Positions 1 through 9,004 of a stretch of 64,000 nt of DNA are shown piece by piece. A program made the position numbers and the translations under genes. Each line of letters opens with the position of its first letter. Positions within the stretch are counted from its first letter, which is position 1. Source of the stretch: Sipunculus nudus (Eukaryota; Annelida; Sipuncula; Golfingiida; Sipunculidae); assembly GCA_026874595.1 (NCBI GenBank), contig CM049312.1:72386429-72450428 (forward strand), given 5' to 3'. The notes beneath the pieces are model-generated. The model made no database searches and had not been told where the DNA came from. It worked only from the letters and a program-made list of their open reading frames with translations.

Positions 1-223
1 ATGCCCCTTTCGCTCGCAACAAGCCAAGATGGAAGAGACTGAAAACCAAATCCAAACAAAGTTCCACCAATCTTATAGATTTGACCGCTGGTACCACGAG
101 CAGCGTGAGGGATGTAATAACTACCAGTCCGGTCGATGTCGCGTCCAGTCATGTAAACGAGCCCACGTCTGTAGAGAGTGCAGAGGTCCTGAGCCGTTAT
201 ACAAATGCCAACACTGTAATTAG
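1..223 (+). CDS. Gag-like protein of the DIRS-type element, C-terminal fragment
   Basis: This frame is open from the left window edge (codons start at position 2) to a TAG at 221-223, so the start lies outside. The last 40 residues are rich in Cys and His, with pattern C-x7-C-x5-C-x3-H-x-C-x2-C-x8-C-x2-C. This resembles the zinc-knuckle-like tail of Gag proteins in DIRS and Ngaro elements. Its expected role is packaging element RNA in cytoplasmic particles. The frame overlaps the polymerase frame by about 140 bases, and the polymerase lies in the +1 frame relative to it, so Pol could be made by frameshifting or by internal initiation. The ATG at 29 is probably not the true start because the frame continues upstream. 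Confidence 0.65.
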   Translation, partial: CPFRSQQAKMEETENQIQTKFHQSYRFDRWYHEQREGCNNYQSGRCRVQSCKRAHVCRECRGPEPLYKCQHCN

Positions 224-1832
224 AACAGTGTCACCCTTGAATGCTAAAGAATGGCAGGTAGGGCTGTCCAGTCATCCGGATAGATCCTTAGCAAATAAAC
301 TCGTCCAGGGTATCAATACCGGTGTTCGTATTGGTTACAAAGGTCATCGAACTCCAAGACACAGCCATAATTGGCCATCAGCTAATAAATATAACGCCGC
401 CCTACAAACAGCCATTGACAAGGATGTGCGTTTAGGTCGCAAAGCTGGTCCATTTTATAGTCCTCCTTTTGTAAACTTTGTCGCGTCGCCGATGGGCGCA
501 TTCCCTAAAAAGCGCTCTACAGGAAAATATCGGATCATCCACGATCTATCATGGCCCCCGGGCCAGTCCGTAAATGACTTTATTCCTTCTGACGAACATT
601 CGCTTCGGTACATAACAATCGACGATATAACTTCCGTTGTGAAGCGCTATGGTCAAGGCACCCTCATGGCGAAGTTAGACTTAAGGGATGCCTTCAAACA
701 TATAGTAGTGCACCCGGATGACTGGGAACTATTAGGATCTACGTGGGAAAAGCATGATTCTTCGGGTAATTTAGTGCGTGAATATTATGTGGATTTGGTG
801 TTACCATTTGGTCTTAGAAGTTCCCCGAAACTGTTTAATGATTATGCAGATGGGCTGGAATTCATTATGAAAAAATACGGAGTCTCTGAGGTTGAACATT
901 ACCTAGATGATTATTTCACATGCGGCCCTCCGTTAACCCCTCTGTGTGATATAAATCTAGAGTCCATGCTAGAATGCTGTTACAAGCTCGTTTTTGCTGT
1001 GCAACCAGAAAAGGTAGTAAAACCAACTACACGGCTCGAATATCTAGGGATAATAATAGACTCCAATAGAATGGAGTTGTCAATGTCTTCCGAAAGTGTA
1101 GAAGACACGATAACAGAGTTACGTAAATGGTTGCATGTTAGAAGCTTGACAAAGAGAAATCTTTTGTCTCTGATCGGCAAGTTAACATTTGTAGCACGTG
1201 TAGTGAAACCGGGTAAAATATTCACTCGTCGTTTAATAGAAGCGTCAAGAAAGTTACGGTTTCTGCATCACCGTGTAAAACTGAACAAAGCTGCAAAAAG
1301 CGACATCATGTGGTGGCTAAGCTACCTACCAGGATGGAACAGGAAAAGTTTGTTCTATGAAGAACAGTGGACAGGTAACGCTTGCTTGCACTTGTGGACG
1401 GACGCCTCAGATTACGGGTATGGTGCAGTGTTTTGTAATGCATGGTTGTATGAGGAATTCGACAGACTTGATGAACACTCCAAACATTCAATTGCATCCA
1501 GGGAACTCTTTGCTATTGCAAAAGCTGCGGCAACATGGGGTAAGCTGTTGACGACAAAACGTGTCCTGTTTCACTGTGACAACCAAGCAGTGGTGCACGT
1601 ACTGCAGAAAGGATCCTCACGAGACGGTGCAATAATGAAACTAATGCGTGCATTATTCTTTACATGTGCAACATACGGTTTTGAGTGTTCGGCAATACAT
1701 GTGCCAGGTGCCAAGAATGAAGTCGCGGATGCGTTGTCCAGAGGTGACCTGAGGCGTTTTCGGCTGGTTCATCCATCAGCTGACACACAAATGACTAAGC
1801 CATTACCTTTACCAGTACATCAGCTGATTTGA
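81..1832 (+). CDS. pol: Reverse transcriptase-RNase H polyprotein of a DIRS/Ngaro-type element
   Basis: The 583-codon frame is intact. Residues about 50-130 form the N-terminal extension typical of these polymerases. The RT domain follows: KYRIIHDLS near 150, the first catalytic Asp in KLDLRDAF (D200), LPFGLRSSPKLF near 245, and the catalytic YLDD box at residues 274-277. RNase H spans about 435-555, with D441 in WTDAS, Glu in SRELFA near 475, D500 in HCDNQ and D550 in EVADALSR. The protein copies element RNA into DNA and degrades the template strand. The start is uncertain: the ATG at 81 lies inside the Gag frame, so translation may instead arise by +1 frameshift. The recombinase frame starts 19 bases after the stop. 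No internal stops or lost catalytic residues are seen, which suggests a functional or recently functional copy. Confidence 0.92.
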   Translation: MTAGTTSSVRDVITTSPVDVASSHVNEPTSVESAEVLSRYTNANTVIRTVSPLNAKEWQVGLSSHPDRSLANKLVQGINTGVRIGYKGHRTPRHSHNWPSANKYNAALQTAIDKDVRLGRKAGPFYSPPFVNFVASPMGAFPKKRSTGKYRIIHDLSWPPGQSVNDFIPSDEHSLRYITIDDITSVVKRYGQGTLMAKLDLRDAFKHIVVHPDDWELLGSTWEKHDSSGNLVREYYVDLVLPFGLRSSPKLFNDYADGLEFIMKKYGVSEVEHYLDDYFTCGPPLTPLCDINLESMLECCYKLVFAVQPEKVVKPTTRLEYLGIIIDSNRMELSMSSESVEDTITELRKWLHVRSLTKRNLLSLIGKLTFVARVVKPGKIFTRRLIEASRKLRFLHHRVKLNKAAKSDIMWWLSYLPGWNRKSLFYEEQWTGNACLHLWTDASDYGYGAVFCNAWLYEEFDRLDEHSKHSIASRELFAIAKAAATWGKLLTTKRVLFHCDNQAVVHVLQKGSSRDGAIMKLMRALFFTCATYGFECSAIHVPGAKNEVADALSRGDLRRFRLVHPSADTQMTKPLPLPVHQLI

Positions 1833-1851
1833 AGTTTTAATTTAATGTATA

Positions 1852-2886
1852 ATGTGTATTTCAGATGTCACGGGTGCTCTGTACGCAGAAGCCTGTCAGC
1901 TTGTCAAGAATGGTCTCAGGGTAAACAGCAGAAAAACATATACTTCAGCACAGAGACAGTACATTAAGTTTTGTGATCAATATGACTTTAAACCGTTACC
2001 AGCTAATGAGGATATATTATTGATGTTTGTAACATACCTGCACCGTAGGAGTCTCAAACATTCTAGCATATTAGTTTATCTTTCAGCAGTGAGATCTTTG
2101 CATATCGAAGAAGCATATGGCGACCCGCTCGTAGGCAAATTCCGCTTAAAGCGGGCATTGGCAGGTCTTAAATATGAGTCGGGGCCGCCAAAGCAGAAAC
2201 TCCCCATAACTTATTCTATGCTGCTTCAGCTAAGAGAAAAGATAGGGGTGTCATATGATTCGTATTTGTTTTGGACAGCCATGACACTGGCTTATTTTGC
2301 ATGTCTGAGAGCGGCGGAATTTTGTGTCCCATCGCAGTCCTCGTTTGATAGGGCTAACCATTTAACAGTTGGCGATGTACATTTGCTTCAGAATGAGCAG
2401 GGCATGTATTATCTGACTCTAAAATTGAAAGGGTCAAAAACTGACAAAGCTAGATGTGGCTACGTAATCAACATCGGCTGCTCTCAGACAAGCATCTGTG
2501 CCGTGTGTTCTATGCGGCAGTACATGAATCAACGAGGTTCACTATATGGTGCGAACAAGGATGAACCGTTGTTTAAACTCGAGAATACATGCATTCTTAC
2601 AAAGTCTCTTTTTGTTAACCATGTTCGGCTGCTATTAGCATTAGCAGGATTTCAAATTGACCAATATAGTGGTCACTCTTTCCGTAGAGGTGGTGCCACC
2701 GATGCAGCAGCGGCAGGTATGCAGGATTGGGAGATCAAGCTGCTAGGCAGATGGTCGAGTAATGCATATGAACGATATATACAAGCTCCTGTCAGTGTTG
2801 TAACTGGTTTCACGAGACGGATGGCTTTACAACGCAGGTTAAGCTCGGCTCCGTTCAGAGGTTGCTATTTGAATTTCTTCAAATAG
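1852..2886 (+). CDS. Tyrosine recombinase (integrase) of the DIRS/Ngaro-type element
   Basis: The 344-residue frame has a SAM-like N-terminal core-binding region (about 15-110) and a catalytic domain (about 120-325). The catalytic set is visible: R153 in FACLRAAEF, H275-x-x-R278 in GHSFRRGG, W301 in LGRWSS, and the nucleophile Tyr at about 309 in ERYIQAP. The enzyme joins the circular DNA intermediate of the element to the chromosome by site-specific recombination, which in this class leaves no target-site duplication. A good acceptor-like sequence (TATTTCAG) lies just inside the 5' end at about 1858-1865. The first codons could therefore be replaced by splicing from the polymerase transcript, or the ATG at 1852 may be used. 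The frame is intact. Confidence 0.9.
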   Translation: MCISDVTGALYAEACQLVKNGLRVNSRKTYTSAQRQYIKFCDQYDFKPLPANEDILLMFVTYLHRRSLKHSSILVYLSAVRSLHIEEAYGDPLVGKFRLKRALAGLKYESGPPKQKLPITYSMLLQLREKIGVSYDSYLFWTAMTLAYFACLRAAEFCVPSQSSFDRANHLTVGDVHLLQNEQGMYYLTLKLKGSKTDKARCGYVINIGCSQTSICAVCSMRQYMNQRGSLYGANKDEPLFKLENTCILTKSLFVNHVRLLLALAGFQIDQYSGHSFRRGGATDAAAAGMQDWEIKLLGRWSSNAYERYIQAPVSVVTGFTRRMALQRRLSSAPFRGCYLNFFK

Positions 2887-2897
2887 CCCTTTAATTA

Positions 2898-2963
2898 AAT
2901 TGGGCCATAAAGTTGGCGCTCATTCAAGCGGCCAACTGTGGGCCTTTATTATTTGGCCCAATT
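2898..2963 (+). other. Nested inverted repeat (hairpin) just after the recombinase stop
   Basis: The outer arms AATTGGGCCA (2898-2907) and TGGCCCAATT (2954-2963) are perfect complements. The inner arms AGTTGGC (2911-2917) and GCCAACT (2931-2937) also pair. The structure begins 12 bases after the recombinase stop, and its right arm overlaps the start of the first 105-bp direct repeat. It could act in transcript 3' processing or as part of the recombination site. Function is inferred. Confidence 0.6.
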
Positions 2964-3043
2964 GTATGTTGGGTTGAAAATTAAAGGATCATATTATGGC
3001 CCACATCGCTTTCCATGTTTTCTTTGTTAAATAGGAGCGTTAA
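2939..3043 (+). repeat. Direct repeat B1 of the DIRS/Ngaro-type element
   Basis: The 105 bases are identical to 3380-3484, at an offset of 441. The repeat begins with a small palindrome, TGGGCC...GGCCCA. It is the internal copy of the split direct repeat at the element's 3' end. Confidence 0.9.
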
Positions 3044-3379
3044 ATGTAAATTAAAGAAGTTAATTATTGTTAACGCTTAAAGTTGAATCTTGCAGACCTG
3101 GCAACCCGTATCTATTCAGGTGGAGCCGTCCCCCTTAAACCCGCTTAGTTATACACGTTACCGGGGAACTCACGCTTCAGTAATCACTGTTCACACCCCA
3201 GCCAGTCAGTTGCACGTTGTGTTTTGTCGGTGTCCCGCCCACCCACTGTCCATTTATTGCGATATGTGTCTGTTTTTCTTCTGGTCGGTTTACTTCACGT
3301 ATTTCGGTGTACTTGTTTGCGTTGTTTTGCTATGTGTTGCTTGTTTCCTGTATTTATGTTACCTCGTGCAACGATGTGA
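3044..3379 (+). repeat. Spacer between B repeats, candidate A2 repeat of the element
   Basis: The 336 bases between the two B copies should match the left-terminal A1 repeat if the element is Ngaro/PAT-like. A1 is outside the window, so this could not be tested. A 111-codon frame here (3090-3425) runs into the B2 repeat and has no recognisable domain, so it is not called as a gene. Confidence 0.5.
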
Positions 3380-3484
3380 TGGGCCTTTATTATTTGGCCC
3401 AATTGTATGTTGGGTTGAAAATTAAAGGATCATATTATGGCCCACATCGCTTTCCATGTTTTCTTTGTTAAATAGGAGCGTTAA
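3380..3484 (+). repeat. Direct repeat B2, right terminus of the DIRS/Ngaro-type element
   Basis: Exact copy of 2939-3043. The next bases, from about 3490, are homologous to the start of units 2 and 3, which fixes the right boundary of the element at or a few bases after 3484. Confidence 0.88.
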
Positions 3485-3565
3485 CTAGTTAGTATTGTCC
3501 ATGTATGTGAGAAATATATTGTGTGTTAAAGATTATGTTATGTTTCAGTAAATGTACTTAGATAA

Positions 3566-3830
3566 CTAGAAAAAGCGCAAACCTCGGCCGAGGCAGCTCA
3601 TTACTCCCATGTGGCATTTTCCAGCGATGCAACATTTTTCCTATAAAATATCCTGGATCAAGATGCTGATCCAGATCATCTCTAAAAATAAATTAGTTGT
3701 TCCTGGTATCATTGCCAAGCTTACCTGTAAATTGCTAACAAATGGACAAACCACAATGCATTCAAACAAACATAAACGATTGAAATATCCCCTTCAAATG
3801 GTACAGCTATTATTGTGATGGGATGTCAAT
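3566..3830. mobile_element. Short dispersed repeat ('cagacctccgct' family), unit 1 copy
   Basis: Contains the family landmarks: an AACCTCGGCCGAGGCAGCTC start, a GATGCTGATCCAGATCA centre and a region rich in AACAAAC motifs. It recurs at about 15945, 16245, 31845 and 43705-44425. It looks like a non-autonomous element or SINE/MITE fossil and carries no coding potential. Confidence 0.6.
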
Positions 3831-4359
3831 TCGTCGTATTTTGTCCGACCTTTGTTTCATCGGAAGATCATTCTCTTATAAACGAAATATACTCATTCTT
3901 CTTTATGATTACATATCTGTTTAAGTCAGATATGAGTCTTAGACGAGAAGCAGTGCTCTAGATGTACTGTCAGACGGCTCAGCGGGACTCGTCTCATGCT
4001 ATAGAGAGTAGTGATATATCTAAAATACACCAAAAAGATTCAACAAACGTAACTTATGCTTAACACCCTGCTTTTCATCAGCGATACATTGACCTAGCAG
4101 GTCTCCCTTGATTTTTTAATCATCGCTTGGCCAAACTCACACTCGTGTTTAGTCGAACTTATTTATTTCTCGACCTCCAGGTTCCGATTATAATTTTTTA
4201 GCATTTTTTGTATTTTTTCCAACTGTCAAAAAGCAGAAAGGCTTACTTTCAATAATGTAGATCGATATAATCAATAAAAAAGTCTGTGATTTTGCAAACC
4301 AACGTTCAGCCTCTAGCAGGCTGGTCAGCAAAACGGACTGTGGATCCATTGTAACGTAA

Positions 4360-7300
4360 ATCTAATATATATATATATATTCTTAAAACATTTTATTTCC
4401 TTGTATCATACGGTGATGACGTCACGTTCTCGTGTGTTTATCTAAAAGGCTAATGCACAACCAAAGAAAACTCAGTGAAAGCGGTGGGATATTACATGTC
4501 TGATGAAAAACACCATCAAATGGTTTAAGGTTCTGATTAAAATAATTCAAATATCGTTATTATTGGACCTTATTATGTACATCCATTGTGGATGCCATAT
4601 CAGTTGAAAAAAGAAGTAATTTACACGCCATCCAGTGAATCCAACGATTTCAGTTCAAACGCGGACTCCCATAAGAGCAAAAAAAAAAGGAAAAATAAAT
4701 AAATAAAGTTAAAAATTATAAGGGGCCCTTGGATCATTCTTCAATGGTGTCCGAGATCAGTTACTGTAGCAGAATCAACTGCCAACAGATCAGCCAATGG
4801 AGCTGCAGTCATTGGTCGGTTACAGTGGCTGATGTTACAACAGCTGTCTAAGGAGTGTTGTGTTCCTTGCAAAATAAAATTGCCATAAAGCAATTATTAT
4901 TATTCGTCTGTTCGGTAAGGTGACGTGATTTCCACAATGACAATGGAATCGATGAAGGCAAAGATTGCCTTTATAACACGCAACAGACACGAGTGATCGG
5001 ATTAGAAAAGTCTAAACCAGCGTTTCGCTAACATAATTAACATGATAAAGATTGTCCAGGAGGCGGATAAAGAATCCATGCCTGTGTATGCAGCATGTGA
5101 CTTAACCCGGCTTCCTGCCCTTTCCTGGCCGCACTCGACCAGACCACAACAGGGGCCCTTAAAAGCTTGTTGTACGAGGCTGCTACGCCAACTTGTTTGT
5201 GTGACGCCTCCCGCATAATTCAGACCGACACTTGTTGAGACTTATGTTTAAGAATTGTTTAAAGTAGGCTTCGAAGGCAAGAATATAAAAACAAGATTAA
5301 CGAGGGTGCGTCGTTCATAGTACAAAAGTATATGTGAATAATGATTTCAAACCCAATCGTGCATACTCGACGCAAACTGGAAAAGGTCTTCATAGGGGAC
5401 GCTCTCTTTTGGAAGCACAGTCTCTACCCTGCTGTTATTACCTTGAGCCTCAGCGATGATTGGGTATATGGAATCAAGGTGACTCTTGGTGATAGAATAT
5501 TTGTCATATCATGCTTATATCATCCGTATGAATGCAAAGATAATGGTTATAAATATATACAAGACTGAATTCAAAAATTAATTAATATGTCTGCAATAAT
5601 ATTTTTTTATGCTAGCTTTTTAATTGTTTTTAAAGTCATCCATACCGAGATCCATATCATAGAAACTTGATATTGATATATCCTGTCAGTCTGGGGGGTC
5701 GTATATTGCTCCTTATAACACTGGGTCCTCTATGACTTGGAATGTCAAGAGATGTAACAAAAAAGTGGGATTCAGCTTTACTGGGTATAAATTTACGCCC
5801 CTCCAAAATCACGCGCAGCAATAATCAAAGGGTAAGTAGGCGCTCCCTGGAAAAGGACCCTATTTATTCAATAAGCAGACAAAAGAATAGCCACAGGACA
5901 TGTCAATCAATCCATTGACATGTATTTCTGTATGTGTATAATTTTGTATATTTTGTATATTTTGTAAAATATGTATAGTATAGTTTCATGCCCTCGCATA
6001 TATCATAATGTTAGAGAGCTTCAGATCATCGTTTTAAAAGAGCTACTTTGCCTAGTTTAGGTCAACCTTGCAATAATAACCGGAAATAGAACTCTTAGGT
6101 TGACCATTTAAAATCATTTCAGCCGTAAAATTTAGATTAAAATGAAAAAAAACACACATATCGGATGATCCCTAATTAGCTTTGAATTCCTGTATTAATT
6201 ACATAAATGTAGAGTTTGTGCAACCTGCGTCAATCTTTTACCTGAAACTTACTAATTATATTTGAATATGTAAATATGTTGTTATGTATATATTTTATAC
6301 ATGCATATGTATATATAAATCCCGATTTCCACTTTAGTTTATCCATTGGCACAAATTGTAATAAAACATGTTTGTAGATAACACAATAAATCCAACACAG
6401 AGCGGAGGTCCAACATTTAAAATTTATCATGTTTTATTTATCATGTTTTGAGTATGGACTTAAATATCAAACCACCATTTATGATTTATCGATTGTTCTG
6501 GGTATTAATGTAAACATGGTATAACTGGTAACATAACCGTTTATTCGTACCACTAAAAAGTTTCCCGGAACCAGACTCAGTTATAATACGTTAGGAGCAG
6601 TAGTATAAATTCTTTGCAAATTGTTGTCAAAATATAAACTTTATACTTTAACACTAATCTTCATTCCATAGTGGATTGCAAACAACATTCAGGTCTCACA
6701 GAAAGCAAATTTATATTTTATAAAACCTGCGGCAATGAGAGATATATAGAGAGAATCTTATTAACATTAAACACAGATATGATAAATAGAAACATTAAAG
6801 AAGAACACAAAATATACCTGATCCGTTCTTATAAAATACCGCTTCTGTCAGTCGTGGGTATCAGTCGTGAAGTGTAACTATTGGTTCCCCTCTTTCCACA
6901 AAACAAACGCTTCAGCAACAATTTGTTATAAGCGTTGTGTCTGACCTAGGTTTTGAAGTTAAAGCCATTTTTTCCTGGTTTACTGCCGCAACTAACAAGC
7001 CATCAGTTAGCTACTTTTCTAGGATTCCATCTCCCAGTCAGCCTTTTAAGAGCACTCATATCTACGCCTTCTCCTAGGTCCGATGAGTTTATTTTACTTA
7101 ATGGGTCTACCTGGGTACATTGTGATGGATTGACTCCGTCGACTATAACTGGTTTGAAAGTTTTTCTCAAAGCACAAGGGAATTCAATATGGTGAACAGC
7201 TCTAGTTACCAAATAGGCACCTGTAAAATTTACATTTGTACACCAACTTCTCGCTTAGTGTCTGCTATCCATTCACAGTAGTTTCAGCAACACACCCACA

Positions 7301-8780
7301 AAATACCAGACCATGTCCTGAATGTGAGGAAATAAAAATATGGTGCTGCTGTCTATGTATATTACCCGTCTTGTAGGATAACTTTTAACCATTAAGGACC
7401 CTGTTTTGGTCAAGTCCGGGTGTCCAGAAAGAATGTCTCGATAGTTAATTATATAAGTCATGATATACAATAAAAGATAAAATATTGATCTGTATTTCCA
7501 AAAAGTCCCTCTTAATGAACCCTCCCTGCTGCATAACAGTTAATACAAAATAAAATGCAAAACATTTTCATAGAAACAAAAATTAAAGATCTTTATTTGA
7601 AATCGGAAGGCTTTAAATGATCGTGTTGTTTAAATTCATTAGTTGCTAATTGATTTAATCTTCCTTTGTTTTACTCGCGCTAGCCCTGAAGCTATATTGA
7701 TGAATCGGATATTTATAAGTCAGAGTTAATGTTGGATGTTCATATAGATCTTGGATTAATCATACATATCGTAGACATCTGACAAGAAATTTTACTTTTT
7801 TCGTAGCGCGACGTTTTGGTGAATTGGTGATTTGTTTCAACTCTAGTCACTTTACGGTCTGTAGAAAAGAGATGAAAAATAACAACTTGGGCTGTAATTA
7901 TTAAAAATTACAAAATTGCGCTTAGAGCAATCCGCTTCACAAATGATAACACACAAATGGAAAAACTCAACTGATTAAGAAATATAGAGTATCACGATAC
8001 TGGAAAATTAGGTTTTCCCGTTGATTTTAGCTTTGCTTCTGATTAAGTGACACGATTACACGCTGGCACGCTTTTTTCTTTAAACTAACAACAATAAATA
8101 TGATTTTTTATCGTGCATAGGTCTAAAATAAGGCTGATTCTCCTAAGTGCTTTCCATAAGATTAAGAGTCATATGTGACTGATACACACATTGTGGTTAC
8201 TGGTTGACGAGAGTTATTGGCTCTGCAAATACACAAGTCACTTAGAGGAAACCTTTTAATCCCGAATGGCAAAATCACAGATCTACACAAAAATACACTT
8301 TCAATTACTTATTCAATGGTAGTTTTTGCCCAACAGAAATTTAAGGAGAAAAAAAGTATTACCTGCAGAATGATGAAACATACGCTAGGTTACACAAGTA
8401 TTAGTATAAATCATTGTCAATGCATTTTTAAATATTTCACTTTTTGCCAAATATTGATTTTATCAAATCAACTAATCATAGATTAATAGTGTCTGAGAAG
8501 CAAGGTATGACTAATAAAACAAGTATCCTGCACGGAGTTTGCTAACTATTATTTTGTCTGCGAACGAAACTAAGTGAACCTTAAAGCAATCTCGTATACA
8601 TATAAATGTTGTTAAATTCCAGCTGTATAATAAACCACTTAAAGCCCCAACCGGAATATATAAAAGGGGCCGCATGGTGGCGCAGCCATGGAAATTGAAA
8701 TAACTGTCCAGACAGATTGCCCGTTATTGTTAAAAATCATCATACTTGAATTCAAGACTATTATTTAGCCTAATCTCTGT
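4360..8780. repeat. Non-coding part of unit 1
   Basis: Contains a short TA tract (about 4365-4380), remnants of the block that holds a Gag-like pseudo-frame in other units (about 4620-5300), and long AT-rich sequence collinear with 20.1-26.2 kb. Open frames here (for example 5341-5568 and 6671-6877) are not preserved in the other units. I see no gene. Confidence 0.55.
6950..7200 (+). pseudogene. Conserved block present in all four units, possible old coding remnant
   Basis: A + strand frame at 6953-7195 (80 codons) shares patterns such as STPSP, FILLNGST, VHC-GLT and SKHKG with frames at about 23140-23340, 41973-42215 and 57660-57870. Stops and frameshifts differ among copies, so it is not a working gene now. 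No family is recognised. It may be an ancient transposon or exon fossil. Confidence 0.35.
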
Positions 8781-8839
8781 CAGACATACTCACTATAATT
8801 AAAGAAATGAAAAGTGAAAAATTTAATTATATATTTTCT

Positions 8840-9004
8840 CCAATATCTAATTATTGTTGCTCACCAGCCGGCCAGCTTTCAGTGCCCATTGCCCCCGGCT
8901 TGGGAAGACTAGATGTTTTTAGATTAATCGAAAACATTTCTCTCTTAGACAAGACGTTTACATTATGTATGCACCAAATAATTTTGGTCTCGTTTTTAAA
9001 GTGA
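8840..9004 (+). pseudogene. Conserved 3' end of an unidentified frame, unit 1 copy
   Basis: The 45 or so residues before the TGA read P-I-A-P... LDVFRLIE-ISL-DKTFTL-MHQI... SFLK and end at the same stop as the unit 3 copy at 46540-46691. Between the two copies about 5 of 11 codon changes are silent, which is weak evidence for coding. AG dinucleotides that could serve as acceptors lie just upstream (8863-8890). The unit 4 copy (about 58985-59110) has a one-base deletion but the same downstream frame. No family is recognised. Confidence 0.35.

Larger units (their letters stand above)
1..3484 (+). mobile_element. DIRS/Ngaro-type tyrosine-recombinase retrotransposon, 5' end outside window
   Basis: Three consecutive + strand frames encode a Gag C-terminus, reverse transcriptase-RNase H and a tyrosine recombinase. 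Two identical 105-bp direct repeats follow, separated by 336 bp. The order RT, RNase H, YR with a B1-A2-B2 style 3' end is the known arrangement of Ngaro and PAT-like DIRS elements (split direct repeats). The matching left repeat (A1) would lie before position 1, so the subclass is inferred. Sequence from about 3490 onward aligns with positions about 15858 and 31765 in the later repeat units, so the element ends at about 3484 and was inserted into the segmental duplication. Intact RT and YR frames and identical repeats indicate a recent insertion. Confidence 0.85.

Noticed and set aside
3090-3471. Two overlapping + strand frames of 111 and 84 codons
   Set aside because: They lie in the repeat region of the retrotransposon, overlap each other and the B2 repeat, and have no recognised domain.
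8650-8720. TATATAAAAGG TATA-like box shared in part with units 2 and 3
   Set aside because: The downstream frames are very short and differ between units. In AT-rich DNA such motifs are common.
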